This document shows, piece after piece, positions 1 through 7,972 of a stretch of 24,716 bases of DNA. How positions within the stretch are numbered: the first letter of the stretch is position 1; the number at the start of each line of letters is the position of its first letter. The notes below the pieces were generated by a model. It had not been told where the DNA came from, did not search any database, and worked only from the letters and a program-made list of their open reading frames with translations. Origin of the DNA: DATBFG01 sp036558645 (GTDB lineage: Bacteria; Acidobacteriota; Terriglobia; Terriglobales; Acidobacteriaceae); contig DATBFG010000116.1 in the NCBI GenBank assembly GCA_036558645.1, forward strand, positions 1 to 24,716, given 5' to 3'. The translations under genes were made by a program, and so were the position numbers.

Positions 1-14
1 GCAAGGAGAAACTC

Positions 15-758
15 ATGTCGCTTGCAGGAAGAGTTGCCGTGGTGACCGGCGCCTCGCAGGGAATCGGACGTGCCTGCGCGCTGAAGCTGGCACAAGCAGG
101 CGCAACGCTTGCGCTTGCTGCGCGAAGTCAAGACAAGCTCAATGAACTTGCCTCCCATCTTTCGTCGGCAGGGGCGCAAGCGGCCGTGTTTCCACTCGAT
201 GTTGGCGATGAAGAGCAGATCAAGTCGTCATTTAAGGCGATCGTTACTCAGTTCGGGAAGGTAGACATCCTCGTCAATAACGCCGGTGTCACTCGAGATC
301 AGCTCCTGATGCGGATGAAGCGCGCCGACTGGGATGCTGTTATCAACACCAACTTGACTTCGGCTTATCTGTGCACACAGCAGGCGATGAGTTCCATGCT
401 GAAGCAGCGTTGGGGGCGGATCATCAACATCACCTCGATCTTCGGACAGACTGGCCAGGCAGGCCAGGCCAACTATGCCGCGTCAAAAGCCGGATTGATC
501 GGCATGACGATGGCTGTTGCTCGCGAAATCGCTTCGCGCAACATCACGTGTAATGCGGTCGCTCCCGGGTTCATCGAGACCGCGATGACGTCGGCGCTCG
601 GCGATGAGTTCAAGCAGAATGCGATGAAGATGATTCCGTTAGGGCGAATTGGTACGGCTGACGATGTGGCAAATGCCGTGTCATTTCTGGCTTCTGAGGA
701 AGCTGGTTACATCACCGGCCACGTGCTGAATGTGAATGGCGGAATGTTAATGGGCTAG
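15..758 (+). CDS. fabG: 3-oxoacyl-[acyl-carrier-protein] reductase (FabG, SDR family)
   Basis: This is a 247-residue classical short-chain dehydrogenase, the usual FabG length. It reduces 3-oxoacyl-ACP to 3-hydroxyacyl-ACP with NADPH in the cytoplasmic type II fatty acid synthesis cycle. The Rossmann glycine motif TGASQGIG lies at residues 12-19, the NNAG motif near residue 88, and the catalytic Ser141-Tyr154-xxx-Lys158 in the ITS...YAASK stretch. The C-terminal end (GHVLNVNGGM) is typical of FabG. AGGAG at 4-8 precedes the ATG by six bases, so the start is secure. It is the first of three same-strand genes about 20-25 bases apart, which suggests an operon. No fab cluster partner (fabD, acpP) is visible, because the window begins here. 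A FabG-like reductase with another substrate cannot be excluded. Confidence 0.93.
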   Translation: MSLAGRVAVVTGASQGIGRACALKLAQAGATLALAARSQDKLNELASHLSSAGAQAAVFPLDVGDEEQIKSSFKAIVTQFGKVDILVNNAGVTRDQLLMRMKRADWDAVINTNLTSAYLCTQQAMSSMLKQRWGRIINITSIFGQTGQAGQANYAASKAGLIGMTMAVAREIASRNITCNAVAPGFIETAMTSALGDEFKQNAMKMIPLGRIGTADDVANAVSFLASEEAGYITGHVLNVNGGMLMG

Positions 759-784
759 TACCCGTAACGCGGTGCGTTGTGCAG

Positions 785-1291
785 ATGAAGAGTAAAGGCA
801 ATTCTGATCCGATCGCCTCTTCGACGTTGGCGCTCTCGCAGGCAGCTTCTCCCGAGGAGATCTCTCATGCACGCGAACTGTTCCTGGAATACGCAGAATC
901 GCTGGGCTTCAGCTTGTGTTTCCAGAATTTCGATCGGGAGCTTGCCAATCTTCCTGGCGACTACTCTCCTCCCGAAGGACGCCTGCTGCTCATGAAATTT
1001 CACGGGGAACTCGCAGGCTGTGTTGCCTTGCACAAACTGGAAGACACAATTTGCGAGATGAAGCGGCTCTACCTTCGACCAAAACTCCGGGGACACGGTT
1101 TAGGGCGAACGTTGGCTGATGCCATCATCGCCGAGGCGCGCAGTATTGGCTACACTCGTATGCGCCTGGATACGGTAGAACCAGTGATGAAAGATGCGGT
1201 CGCAATGTATCGCAGGCTGGGATTCAAGGAGATTGCGCCTTATTGCTCGAATCCCATGTCGGGTGCGCTGTACATGGAACTGCAGTTGTAA
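785..1291 (+). CDS. GNAT family N-acetyltransferase
   Basis: This 168-residue protein is predicted to transfer an acetyl group from acetyl-CoA to an amine; the substrate is unknown. The acetyl-CoA pyrophosphate-binding motif A is clear (LRGHGLGRTLADAII, about residues 100-115). It is preceded by the strand MKRLYLRP and followed by the motif B region AMYRRLGFKEIAPY. The N-terminal 25 residues are Ser/Ala-rich and probably flexible. The start is uncertain. ATG at 785 is preferred, with a weak GGTG at 772-775. A GTG at 779 would add two residues, and neither start has a strong ribosome binding site. It lies 26 bases after fabG and 20 before the hydrolase, so it is probably co-transcribed with both. 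Confidence 0.85.
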   Translation: MKSKGNSDPIASSTLALSQAASPEEISHARELFLEYAESLGFSLCFQNFDRELANLPGDYSPPEGRLLLMKFHGELAGCVALHKLEDTICEMKRLYLRPKLRGHGLGRTLADAIIAEARSIGYTRMRLDTVEPVMKDAVAMYRRLGFKEIAPYCSNPMSGALYMELQL

Positions 1292-1311
1292 CTATCAAGA
1301 ATTGGTGAATC

Positions 1312-2058
1312 ATGAAAACTTTCTTCTTTGTTGTGTCAGCCGCCCTTCTCGCCACGATCTCTTCTTTCGCGGCAACGGGAAAGTCCGTCAGCTACAAATC
1401 AGGTGATGAAACAGTCCAGGGAATGCTCTACCAACCGCAGGGCAAAGGACCATTCCCGGCTCTCGTGGTGATTCACGAATATTGGGGACTCAATGACTGG
1501 GTGAAGGAGCAGGCGTCCAAGTTTGCCGACGAAGGCTATGTCGCGCTCGCCATTGATCTCTATCGCGGCAAGGTCGGGACGACGCCGGACGAAGCGCACG
1601 AGCTGATGCGAGGAGTTCCGGAAGATCGTGCGGCTCGGGACTTACATGCGGCTTTCGACTATCTGCAATCGCAGTCAAACGTGAAGAAGGATCGCATTGG
1701 CTCGATCGGTTGGTGCATGGGCGGCGGGTATTCCCTCAACATGGCCCTCGCCGAACCGAACCTGCGCGCCGATGTCATCAACTATGGTCACCTCGCGACT
1801 GACCCGAATTTGTTGGGAAAAATCAATGCCTCCATTCTGGGAATCTTTGGTGGCCAAGATCGCGGCATCACACCCGACGATGTGCACAAGTTTGAACACG
1901 CGTTAAAGCAGGCGGGGAAGAAAGCAGAAATTCACATCTATCCGGATGCGGGACATGCCTTCCAGAATCCCAACAATAAGAACGGTTACCGGGCCCAGGA
2001 TGCATCAGATGCGTGGCAGCGCACGGTTAAATTCCTTGCTGACACACTGAAGAACTAA
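1312..2058 (+). CDS. Exported dienelactone hydrolase family protein
   Basis: This 248-residue alpha/beta hydrolase of the dienelactone hydrolase family has an added signal peptide (residues 1 to about 20, MKTFFFVVSAALLATISSFA), so it is probably periplasmic, unlike classical cytosolic DLH. The catalytic triad is visible as Cys135 in GWCMGGG, Asp183 in GGQDRGI and His215 in DAGHAF. The cysteine nucleophile is characteristic of the family, which hydrolyses dienelactone and related ester or lactone substrates. The oxyanion-side motif VVIHEYWGL (about residues 52-60) is also present. It is the last gene of the putative fabG-GNAT-hydrolase operon. The real substrate is unknown: many bacterial members are of undefined specificity, and there are no aromatic-degradation genes nearby to support a catabolic role. 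Confidence 0.88.
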   Translation: MKTFFFVVSAALLATISSFAATGKSVSYKSGDETVQGMLYQPQGKGPFPALVVIHEYWGLNDWVKEQASKFADEGYVALAIDLYRGKVGTTPDEAHELMRGVPEDRAARDLHAAFDYLQSQSNVKKDRIGSIGWCMGGGYSLNMALAEPNLRADVINYGHLATDPNLLGKINASILGIFGGQDRGITPDDVHKFEHALKQAGKKAEIHIYPDAGHAFQNPNNKNGYRAQDASDAWQRTVKFLADTLKN

Positions 2059-2157
2059 CGAAGCTCAATCAACGAGTTGGAAATCCGATGCATACTACTC
2101 AGGCACGTGAGATAGCGCATCTACCCTGGATTTCAACCGAACGCAACGAATTTTCAC

Positions 2158-2186
2158 TTGCCAGACGGTACTACTCTGGTTACTAT
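2158..2186 (+). promoter_or_regulatory. Sigma-70-type promoter for the XRE regulator
   Basis: A TTGCCA hexamer at 2158-2163 (five of six matches to TTGACA) and TACTAT at 2181-2186 (four of six to TATAAT) are separated by exactly 17 bases. Transcription would start near 2193. That argues against translation starts at the upstream in-frame TTG (2158) or ATG (2185) and supports ATG 2221. The call rests on consensus matching only. Confidence 0.45.
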
Positions 2187-2220
2187 GCAGCCATCCCCGG
2201 GAGTTCGAAATAACAATCCT

Positions 2221-2571
2221 ATGAACATTGGCGAGACCATTCGAAACTTCCGACTCCAAAAAGGAATGTCGCAGGGCGATATCGAGAAGCGCACAGGATT
2301 ATTGCGTTGTTATCTCTCACGTGTAGAAAACGGTCACACCATTCCTTCGCTCGATACCCTCTCTAAGATCGCCGGCGCGATGGAAGTGGCGCTTTCCCAG
2401 TTCTTCGCGGAATCGGGACATAGCAACGGCAGCAAGGGATTGCCCCAACTATCGGAAGACGAAGTGCGCTTCCTAAGCCAGATTCGTAGATACTCAGTCA
2501 GCCTGAACGACAGCGACCGCAAGCTTGTACTGGCCATGGTGAAGAAGATGGCCTCAAACACCGCAAGGTAG
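2221..2571 (+). CDS. XRE-family helix-turn-helix transcriptional regulator
   Basis: This is a 116-residue DNA-binding protein. A Cro/C1-type HTH occupies about residues 2-62: IGETIRNFRLQKGMSQGDIE forms helices 1-2, RCYLSRVENG the recognition helix region, and TIPSLDTLSKIAGAMEVALSQFF the end of the domain. The C-terminal 45 residues are charged and helical, possibly for dimerisation, with no recognisable sensor domain. The reading frame stays open upstream to a TTG at 2158, but a promoter-like pair lies at 2158-2186. The MNIGETIR start fits the way I remember acidobacterial relatives beginning. No good ribosome binding site is seen; GGGAG at 2199-2203 is 17 bases away. The target is unknown. 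The gene is followed 105 bases later by a conserved hypothetical gene on the same strand. Confidence 0.85.
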   Translation: MNIGETIRNFRLQKGMSQGDIEKRTGLLRCYLSRVENGHTIPSLDTLSKIAGAMEVALSQFFAESGHSNGSKGLPQLSEDEVRFLSQIRRYSVSLNDSDRKLVLAMVKKMASNTAR

Positions 2572-2676
2572 CTCGTCCCTCCCTCTTACGGTACTTTTGT
2601 TCTATCCCTCTTGTGTCCGAAGGGTACCTGCTGCCCGTCGCCCTGCACCCTTACACTGGTGCTGGAGAAACTGTCT

Positions 2677-3318
2677 GTGACCCTGGATGAAGAACTCAAT
2701 GTTCTCGACTCGCAGCTGCGCCGCCTGAAAATAGAGTACGAGATCTTCTTCAACAATCCGACCAAGAAGCCGCCCACCGATATCGAGTGGAAGGTGCTGT
2801 CCTTGCTGCGCAAGTTCAGCGATGGAAGCCGGCTCAGCTTCTCTCAGCGTTTTCGATATAACGAAATGGCGCAGCGCTATGCAATCTATAGCGACCTGTG
2901 GCGGAAAAAGAGCCGCATTCGAGAAGAAGGATACCGGCGTCCGCAGGACGCACTTCTTTCAGTTCAAGGTGTTCGCGAGGAGGCTCATGAGCACGCTCCC
3001 GAACACAAGGCCTATGGACTCTCTCATGCCGCTGCTGCCGGCGCCGATTCGACAGGCGCTGCAAAAGCTGAACAACCTTTCACAGTGCAGTGTTCGGATG
3101 CGAAAGCCGAGCACGCGGAGGTCGAAAAGCTCTACAAGGCGCTCAGCGAGGCCAAAAAGAAATCCGGAGAATCTGTATCCGGAAATCTCGAAAGCTTCTC
3201 TTCCTTCGTGCAGAAAAAAACCGCCCAGATCCGCAAGCAGTATGGGTGCGAAAAAGTTGAGTACACGGTTGAAGTTCAAGACGGGCAAGTAAGACTGAAG
3301 GCTAAGGCGAAAGTGTAG
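2677..3318 (+). CDS. Conserved hypothetical protein, helical, possibly MXAN_5187 C-terminal-like
   Basis: This is a cytoplasmic-looking protein of 213 residues with no signal peptide or membrane segment. The N-terminal half contains a helical segment (DEELNVLDSQLRRLKIEYEIFF) followed by KPPTDIEWKVLSLLRKF and the conserved-looking FSQRFRYNEMAQRYAIYSDLWRKK. The middle (about residues 85-140) is Ala/Glu/His-rich and probably disordered. The C-terminal part (VEKLYKALSEAKKKSGE ... FSSFVQKKTAQIRKQYGCEKVEYTVEVQDGQVRLKAK) looks like a compact alpha/beta domain. The overall plan resembles proteins I remember being annotated with an 'MXAN_5187 C-terminal' domain in myxobacteria and acidobacteria, but this is from memory. 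The GTG at 2677 is chosen because GGAG at 2664-2667 sits nine bases upstream. TTG 2611 and GTG 2659 are in-frame alternatives. Function is unknown. Confidence 0.72.
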   Translation: MTLDEELNVLDSQLRRLKIEYEIFFNNPTKKPPTDIEWKVLSLLRKFSDGSRLSFSQRFRYNEMAQRYAIYSDLWRKKSRIREEGYRRPQDALLSVQGVREEAHEHAPEHKAYGLSHAAAAGADSTGAAKAEQPFTVQCSDAKAEHAEVEKLYKALSEAKKKSGESVSGNLESFSSFVQKKTAQIRKQYGCEKVEYTVEVQDGQVRLKAKAKV

Positions 3319-3320
3319 TA

Positions 3321-3484
3321 GTTGGTCGTTGGCGAAAACAAATTCCATCCTGACATTTCCTTCTACTCACAAACAAATCGTGCCCTTGGGATATCTTCTC
3401 AAGGCAGAAATATCTGCTCCGGGAAGAGAAAATCTGGGGGTTCAGGTCTTTTTGGCCAACGACTACCGGCCAATGACCAACGAC
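3321..3484. repeat. Dispersed GTTGGTCGTTGGC-type inverted repeat between hypothetical gene and purH
   Basis: GTTGGTCGTTGGC at 3321-3333 is mirrored by GCCAACGAC at 3455-3463 and by GCCAATGACCAACGAC at 3469-3484. The reverse complement of the left arm matches the last copy at 12 of 13 bases. Short tandem or inverted (CCAACGA)-like strings of this kind look like an intergenic repeat rather than coding sequence. An open frame of 69 codons crosses the region, but it has no protein-like features. Confidence 0.4.
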
Positions 3485-3530
3485 TTCCCTGTTAGAATTC
3501 TCGATTCGCACTTCCTCTTCCGGAGCCTGC

Positions 3531-5081
3531 ATGTCTAGAATTCAGCGCGCCATCCTTAGCGTTACCGACAAGACCGGACTCGTGGAATTCGCGCGCAAAC
3601 TCTCCGATCTCAATATCGAACTCATATCGACTGGCGGCACTGCCAAGTTGTTGCGTGAGTCAGGCATCAAGGTTAAGGACATCTCCGACCTGACGGGCTT
3701 TCCCGAAATGCTGGATGGCCGGGTGAAAACATTGCATCCCAAGGTGCACGGAGGGATTCTGCATCGCCGCTCCGAAGCCTCCCACCGAGCGGCTGTGGCC
3801 GAGCATGGAATTCAGCCGATTGATATGGTCGTGGTGAATCTTTATGCCTTCGAAAAAACCGCCGCCAAGCCCGGTGTCCAGTTTGAGGAATTGATCGAGA
3901 ACATTGATATTGGCGGGCCGTCGATGATTCGCTCAGCTGCCAAGAATTTTCACGATGTCGCGGTGGTTACATCGCCCTCGGATTATCCGGCAATCGCGGA
4001 CGAACTCTCGCGCAATGGGGGCGAACTCTCTTCACAGACCAAGTGGAGGCTGGCACAACGAGCCTTCGCCACAACTGCTGCCTACGACTCTGCGATTGCA
4101 TCAACTCTGGAGAAGATCAGTCACGACGGAGATGCGGCTTCGACTCCCGCATTCCCTGCCAGCCTTCGACTCTCTTTCAACAAGGTTATGGATCTGCGCT
4201 ACGGGGAAAACCCGCACCAAAAGGCGGCTATGTATTCCGACGGCTCCGGCGTTGGAGTAGCGAACGGCCGCCAGCTTCAGGGAAAAGAACTTTCGTACAA
4301 CAACATCGTAGATTTGCAGGCGGCGTGGGACCTGGCGCAAGAGTTCGACGAGACAGTCTGCGCCATCATCAAGCATACAAATCCATGTGGAACTGCTACG
4401 GGAAGGACTCTGGCAGAAGCTTACAAGCGAGCCCTGGAGTGCGATCCGGTCTCCGCCTTCGGAGGAGTGATCGGTGTCAATCGCTCCATCGATGGCGATG
4501 CAGCTGAAGAGATGGCGAAACTCTTCCTCGAGGTCATTGCCGCGCCTGGGTTTGACGAAGCCGCGAAAGCGAAATTCTCGGCGAAGAAGAACCTACGGCT
4601 GGTAGAAATCAAGAACTCGCCCGAGAAGTGGATCCTCAAAAACGTTTCCGGAGGGATTCTGGTGCAAGATGCTGACGTCCGTCCGCTGACGGAAAACGAT
4701 CTCAAGGTCGTAACACAGCGTCAGCCTACGCCGGAAGAAAAACGCGCCCTCCTGTTTGCATGGAAGGTCTGCAAGCACGTCAAGTCCAATGCAATTCTTT
4801 ACGCTCGGGATGGTCAATCCGTCGGCGTTGGAGCAGGACAGATGAGCCGTGTGGACTCATGCAAGATCGGGGCCATGAAAGCTGTGCTCCCCCTAAAGGG
4901 AACGGTAGCCGCGTCAGACGCATTCTTCCCCTTTCCGGATGGGGTCGAGGAAATCGCCAAGGCAGGCGCTACGGCAATCATCCAGCCGGGAGGTTCGGTA
5001 CGAGACCAGGAGGTCATTGACGCGGCAGACCGGCTTGGTTTGGCGATGATCCTTACTGGAGTACGACACTTCCGGCACTAA
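3531..5081 (+). CDS. purH: Bifunctional AICAR transformylase / IMP cyclohydrolase
   Basis: This 516-residue bifunctional enzyme catalyses the last two steps of purine synthesis: formylation of AICAR with 10-formyl-THF to FAICAR, then ring closure to IMP. The N-terminal cyclohydrolase (MGS-like) domain covers about residues 1-195, with LISTGGTAKLL and the signature DGRVKTLHPKVHGGIL. The C-terminal transformylase domain has RYGENPHQ, ELSYNNIVDLQAAWDL, catalytic Lys281-His282 in the IKHTNPCG motif, CDPVSAFGGVIG, VGAGQMSRVDS and the terminal DAFFPFPDG ... AIIQPGGSVRDQEVI ... LTGVRHFRH. Length and order are complete. GGAG at 3522-3525 precedes the ATG by five bases. It stands alone, with 212 bases upstream and 215 downstream without genes. 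I see no purine riboswitch or PurR-like box upstream. Confidence 0.97.
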   Translation: MSRIQRAILSVTDKTGLVEFARKLSDLNIELISTGGTAKLLRESGIKVKDISDLTGFPEMLDGRVKTLHPKVHGGILHRRSEASHRAAVAEHGIQPIDMVVVNLYAFEKTAAKPGVQFEELIENIDIGGPSMIRSAAKNFHDVAVVTSPSDYPAIADELSRNGGELSSQTKWRLAQRAFATTAAYDSAIASTLEKISHDGDAASTPAFPASLRLSFNKVMDLRYGENPHQKAAMYSDGSGVGVANGRQLQGKELSYNNIVDLQAAWDLAQEFDETVCAIIKHTNPCGTATGRTLAEAYKRALECDPVSAFGGVIGVNRSIDGDAAEEMAKLFLEVIAAPGFDEAAKAKFSAKKNLRLVEIKNSPEKWILKNVSGGILVQDADVRPLTENDLKVVTQRQPTPEEKRALLFAWKVCKHVKSNAILYARDGQSVGVGAGQMSRVDSCKIGAMKAVLPLKGTVAASDAFFPFPDGVEEIAKAGATAIIQPGGSVRDQEVIDAADRLGLAMILTGVRHFRH

Positions 5082-5131
5082 TCCGAAGATCTACTAACAA
5101 TTAACAGTTGAGAAGCAGAATACCGCAACGT

Positions 5132-5149
5132 CCCGCAAGTACTCGCGGG
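5132..5149. promoter_or_regulatory. 18-bp near-perfect palindrome, operator-like
   Basis: CCCGCAAGTACTCGCGGG reads the same on both strands apart from one pair of positions (A/C in mirrored places), centred on AGTACT. It lies 50 bases after purH and about 150 before the TPR gene. There is no T-run after it, so it is not a convincing purH terminator. A dimeric repressor site is possible but unproven. The rest of 5082-5296 holds an isolated TTGACA at 5185-5190 with no -10 at the right distance. Confidence 0.35.
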
Positions 5150-5296
5150 GACCTGTACTCCCGGTGTCTTTTCTTGATCAGAAATTGACAGGTGGATGGG
5201 GCGCGTCGCCCTCCCCTAGGTTTACAATACGTTGAGCACCCGTCTGCAGCGGTTCAGCATCCAATCGCTATGGTCTTGGGAATCCGAAGGTACTCA

Positions 5297-7366
5297 ATGA
5301 AGAGCTTTTTTCGCCTCGCTTTAGCACTCTTGGCAGCGACCCCGCTTCTTGCGCAGCAGACTCCCGCAACCAGCCCGGAAGCCAAGTCTGCTCAGCCGTC
5401 CACCCAGAAGAAGGTGGATCGCGCTGGCGCCTACTATCACTATGCCATGGCGCACATGTACGAGGAGCAGATCGCCATTTACGGCCGGAGCGATCTGGTC
5501 AGCAAGGCGATCGAGGAATACCGTCTCGCAATCGATGCGGATCCTACGTCAGAGTACCTTTCCTCCGGCTTAGCCGAGCTCTATGCCAAGACCGGGCAGA
5601 TCCGCAAGGCTGTGGATGAAGCGCAGGATATTCTCAAACGCGATCCCAACAACCTCGAGGCACATAAGCTACTTGGGCGCATCTACTTGCGGTCTCTGGG
5701 TGACATTCAGGCCGATGGTGGTTCTGAGACAGTCCGTAAACTTGCTATCGAGCAGTATCAGCAGATCGTGAAGCTGCAGCCCGACAGCGTGGATGATCAC
5801 CTTCTGCTCGGGCGCCTTTATAGTCTGAACAAGGATTTTCAGAAAGCTGAAGGCGAATTCAAGACAGCAGTTAAACTCGACCCGGACTCCGAAGAGGCGG
5901 TAACGACGCTGGCCTACCTCTACAACGAGGAAGGTGACAGCGCTCGGGCAGCGCAGGTGCTGGCTTCGGTTCCCGATGCCAGCCGCTCTGCGAAACTGTA
6001 TTCAGCTCTCGGTTATACCTACGAACAGCAGAAAGACTACAAGAAAGCGATTGACGCATATCGCCACGCCATCGAGCAGGATCGCGACAATCTCGATGCC
6101 ATCCGTGGCCTCGCGCAGAACTTACTGAACGACGGACAAACCGACGCGGCTCTTCAGCAGTACAAGATCATTGCCGATGCCAATCCTGAAGACGCGCAGA
6201 CATATCTGCGGATGGCCGAAATCTACCGCAAGAACGGCAAATTCGATCTGGCCCTGGACAACTTGAAGAAGGCCGAGTCGATGGCGCAAGACTCCATCGA
6301 AGTGCCTTACAACATGGCGGCCGTCTATCAGGCACAAGGACGCTACGATGACGCCATCCAGGTCCTGCTACAGCTTCTGAAGAAGACCGAGAAGAGCGAT
6401 ACAGCCGGCTACAGCCAGAGCGAGCGCAATAATCGCGCGGTATTCCTGGAGAGGCTCGGCACCATTTACCGCGACAACAACAACAACCAGGCAGCGATCG
6501 AAACTTTCCGCAAGATGCTGCCCTTGGGCGATGACAACACGGTTCGCGGCTATCAGCAGCTGATCGACACTTACCGCGAAGCAAAGCAGTGGCAAATGGC
6601 CACCGATGTTGCCAAAGAGGCCACTGAAAAAGTTCCCGGAGATCGTGGGCTCAAGATGGTGTACGCCTCCCAGCTGGCCGACATGGGACAGCCCGACCAG
6701 GCATTGCAGCAGGTGAAATCCTTGCTATCGGGTAAGCCTGAAGATCGCGAGGTCTACGTCACGCTGGCCCAGATGAACACGCGTTTGAAGCGCTGGCAGG
6801 ATGCAGAAGAGGCGTTGAATAAGGCTGACGAGCTTTCGACGAAGCCGGATGACAAGGAATATGTCGACTTTTTGCGCGCATCCTCTTACGAGCGGCAAAA
6901 GAAATACGATCAGGCGGAAGAGATCTTCCGCAAAGTGCTGGCATCGGATCCTGACAATGCGACTGCGCTGAACTATCTCGGCTACATGCTTGCGGATCGG
7001 GGTGAAAAGCTCGAAGAGGCACTGGCCTTCATCAAGAAGGCCGTCGATCTTGAGCCGGCAAATGGCGCCTATTTGGATTCGCTCGGGTGGGCATATTTCC
7101 GACTCGGAAAGTTTGATCAGGCCGAAGACAGTCTGATCAAGGCTTCACAGCACATCGGAAGCGATCCGACCGTGCAGGATCACTTGGGCGATCTGTATCA
7201 AAAGACAGGACGCCTCAAGCTCGCCGTCACCCACTGGGAGCGTGCCCTGAACGAATGGAATAAGACGGTGACTGCGGAGGTCGATCAGAACGACGTGGCG
7301 CGCGTTCAGAAGAAGCTTGAATCCGCGAAGGTGAAGTTGGCCAAAGAAGACTCAGGGCAAAAGTAA
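5297..7366 (+). CDS. Exported tetratricopeptide-repeat protein
   Basis: This 689-residue protein is almost entirely TPRs (a dozen or more) after a signal peptide MKSFFRLALALLAATPLLAQ (residues 1-20), so it is predicted to be periplasmic or outer-membrane associated and to act as a scaffold. Representative repeats are KAIEEYRLAIDADPTSEYLSS, KAEGEFKTAVKLDPDSEEA, KAIDAYRHAIEQDRDNLDA and QAEEIFRKVLASDPDNATA. The block ALNYLGYMLADRG...LEEALAFIKKAV...AYLDSLGWAYFRLGKFDQAE near residues 555-615 is the pattern found at the C-terminus of many large TPR proteins linked to envelope assembly. ATG 5297 is chosen because AAGG at 5287-5290 is six bases upstream and the signal peptide begins there. An in-frame GTG at 5192 would add 35 implausible residues. 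The partner is unknown. The gene has its own downstream terminator. Confidence 0.88.
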   Translation: MKSFFRLALALLAATPLLAQQTPATSPEAKSAQPSTQKKVDRAGAYYHYAMAHMYEEQIAIYGRSDLVSKAIEEYRLAIDADPTSEYLSSGLAELYAKTGQIRKAVDEAQDILKRDPNNLEAHKLLGRIYLRSLGDIQADGGSETVRKLAIEQYQQIVKLQPDSVDDHLLLGRLYSLNKDFQKAEGEFKTAVKLDPDSEEAVTTLAYLYNEEGDSARAAQVLASVPDASRSAKLYSALGYTYEQQKDYKKAIDAYRHAIEQDRDNLDAIRGLAQNLLNDGQTDAALQQYKIIADANPEDAQTYLRMAEIYRKNGKFDLALDNLKKAESMAQDSIEVPYNMAAVYQAQGRYDDAIQVLLQLLKKTEKSDTAGYSQSERNNRAVFLERLGTIYRDNNNNQAAIETFRKMLPLGDDNTVRGYQQLIDTYREAKQWQMATDVAKEATEKVPGDRGLKMVYASQLADMGQPDQALQQVKSLLSGKPEDREVYVTLAQMNTRLKRWQDAEEALNKADELSTKPDDKEYVDFLRASSYERQKKYDQAEEIFRKVLASDPDNATALNYLGYMLADRGEKLEEALAFIKKAVDLEPANGAYLDSLGWAYFRLGKFDQAEDSLIKASQHIGSDPTVQDHLGDLYQKTGRLKLAVTHWERALNEWNKTVTAEVDQNDVARVQKKLESAKVKLAKEDSGQK

Positions 7367-7400
7367 GCTCTAGTCGCAAAGGAATCTAGCTTTCTAACCA

Positions 7401-7435
7401 CAGGGGCGGACACCGATCCGCCCCTGAATTCTTCT
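7401..7435 (+). terminator. Hairpin terminator after the TPR gene
   Basis: A perfect 10-bp stem (CAGGGGCGGA at 7401-7410 with TCCGCCCCTG at 7417-7426) with a six-base loop is followed by the T-rich AATTCTTCT. It begins 34 bases after the TPR stop codon. The T-tract is short and interrupted, so efficiency is uncertain. Confidence 0.7.
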
Positions 7436-7448
7436 ATACACTCTCCTC

Positions 7449-7913
7449 ATGCCCGCATTTACCGTTCGCAAAGCAGGGTCTGCTGACATCGAAGCACTCC
7501 TGGTTCACCGTCGAGGCATGTACGAAGACATGGGAGAAGGAGATCCCACTACGCTCGCAGGGATGATCGATACCTCTCGTCCGTACCTGTCGCAAGCGCT
7601 CTCGAATGGCACATGTCATGCCTGGGTCGCGCAGACTGTCGAAGGCTCTGTCGCTGGCGGTGGTCTAGTCATCATCAGCCCATGGCTCAGCCACCCATAC
7701 GATCAGCAATGCCGGCGGGCCACGCTCCTGAACATCTACGTTGGTCCCGAATTTCGACGTCACGGTATCGCCCGCCAACTCATGCAAACGATGGTTGGGT
7801 GGTGCCGACAGCAGGGATTTGTTCATGTGTCGTTACATGCCAGCAGGATGGGAAGGCCCCTTTACGAGTCGCTAGGATTCGAACCAACGACGGAGATGAG
7901 GCTCAAGCTGTGA
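7449..7913 (+). CDS. GNAT family N-acetyltransferase
   Basis: This is a 154-residue acetyltransferase that uses acetyl-CoA; the substrate is unknown. The N-terminal strand and helix (FTVRKAGSADIEALLVHRRGMYEDMG) are typical of GNATs. Motif A is LLNIYVGPEFRRHGIARQLMQTMVGWC (R103-R-H-G-I-A is the acetyl-CoA binding loop), and motif B ends with PLYESLGFEPTTEMRLKL. No ribosome binding site is visible before ATG 7449. TATACA at 7435-7440 sits eight bases upstream, so a leaderless transcript is possible. It lies immediately after the terminator of the TPR gene and 59 bases before the dGTPase gene. It is not closely related to the GNAT at 785. Confidence 0.85.
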   Translation: MPAFTVRKAGSADIEALLVHRRGMYEDMGEGDPTTLAGMIDTSRPYLSQALSNGTCHAWVAQTVEGSVAGGGLVIISPWLSHPYDQQCRRATLLNIYVGPEFRRHGIARQLMQTMVGWCRQQGFVHVSLHASRMGRPLYESLGFEPTTEMRLKL

Positions 7914-7957
7914 CTGTGCCTGAATGTTCAGTGCAATGCTAGTTGTTAACTTGCAGG

Positions 7958-7966
7958 TGCTAGACT
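7958..7966 (+). promoter_or_regulatory. Possible extended -10 for a leaderless dGTPase transcript
   Basis: TGC-TAGACT at 7958-7966 fits an extended -10 (TGnTATAAT) with four of six matches in the hexamer. It ends six bases before ATG 7973, which would put transcription initiation at or next to the start codon. No strong -35 is seen at 17 bases and no ribosome binding site lies at normal distance. Confidence 0.3.
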
Positions 7967-7972
7967 CAACTC

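Noticed and set aside
3329..3538. Plus-strand open frame of 69 codons before purH
   Set aside because: It has no recognisable domain, contains the intergenic GTTGG/CCAAC repeat, and overlaps the purH start out of frame.
5185..5228. TTGACA (5185-5190) with TACAAT (5223-5228) as a promoter for the TPR gene
   Set aside because: The spacing is 32 bases, about twice that needed for sigma-70 recognition, and no hexamer fits at 16-18 bases.
6168..6584. Minus-strand open frame of 138 codons inside the TPR gene
   Set aside because: Its translation is Arg/Cys/Ser-rich without structure, as expected from the antisense of a GC-rich TPR gene.
7875..7885. GGATTCGAACC, the reverse of a tRNA T-loop consensus
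   Set aside because: It lies inside the GNAT gene and encodes the conserved GFEP end of motif B. No cloverleaf arms surround it on the minus strand.
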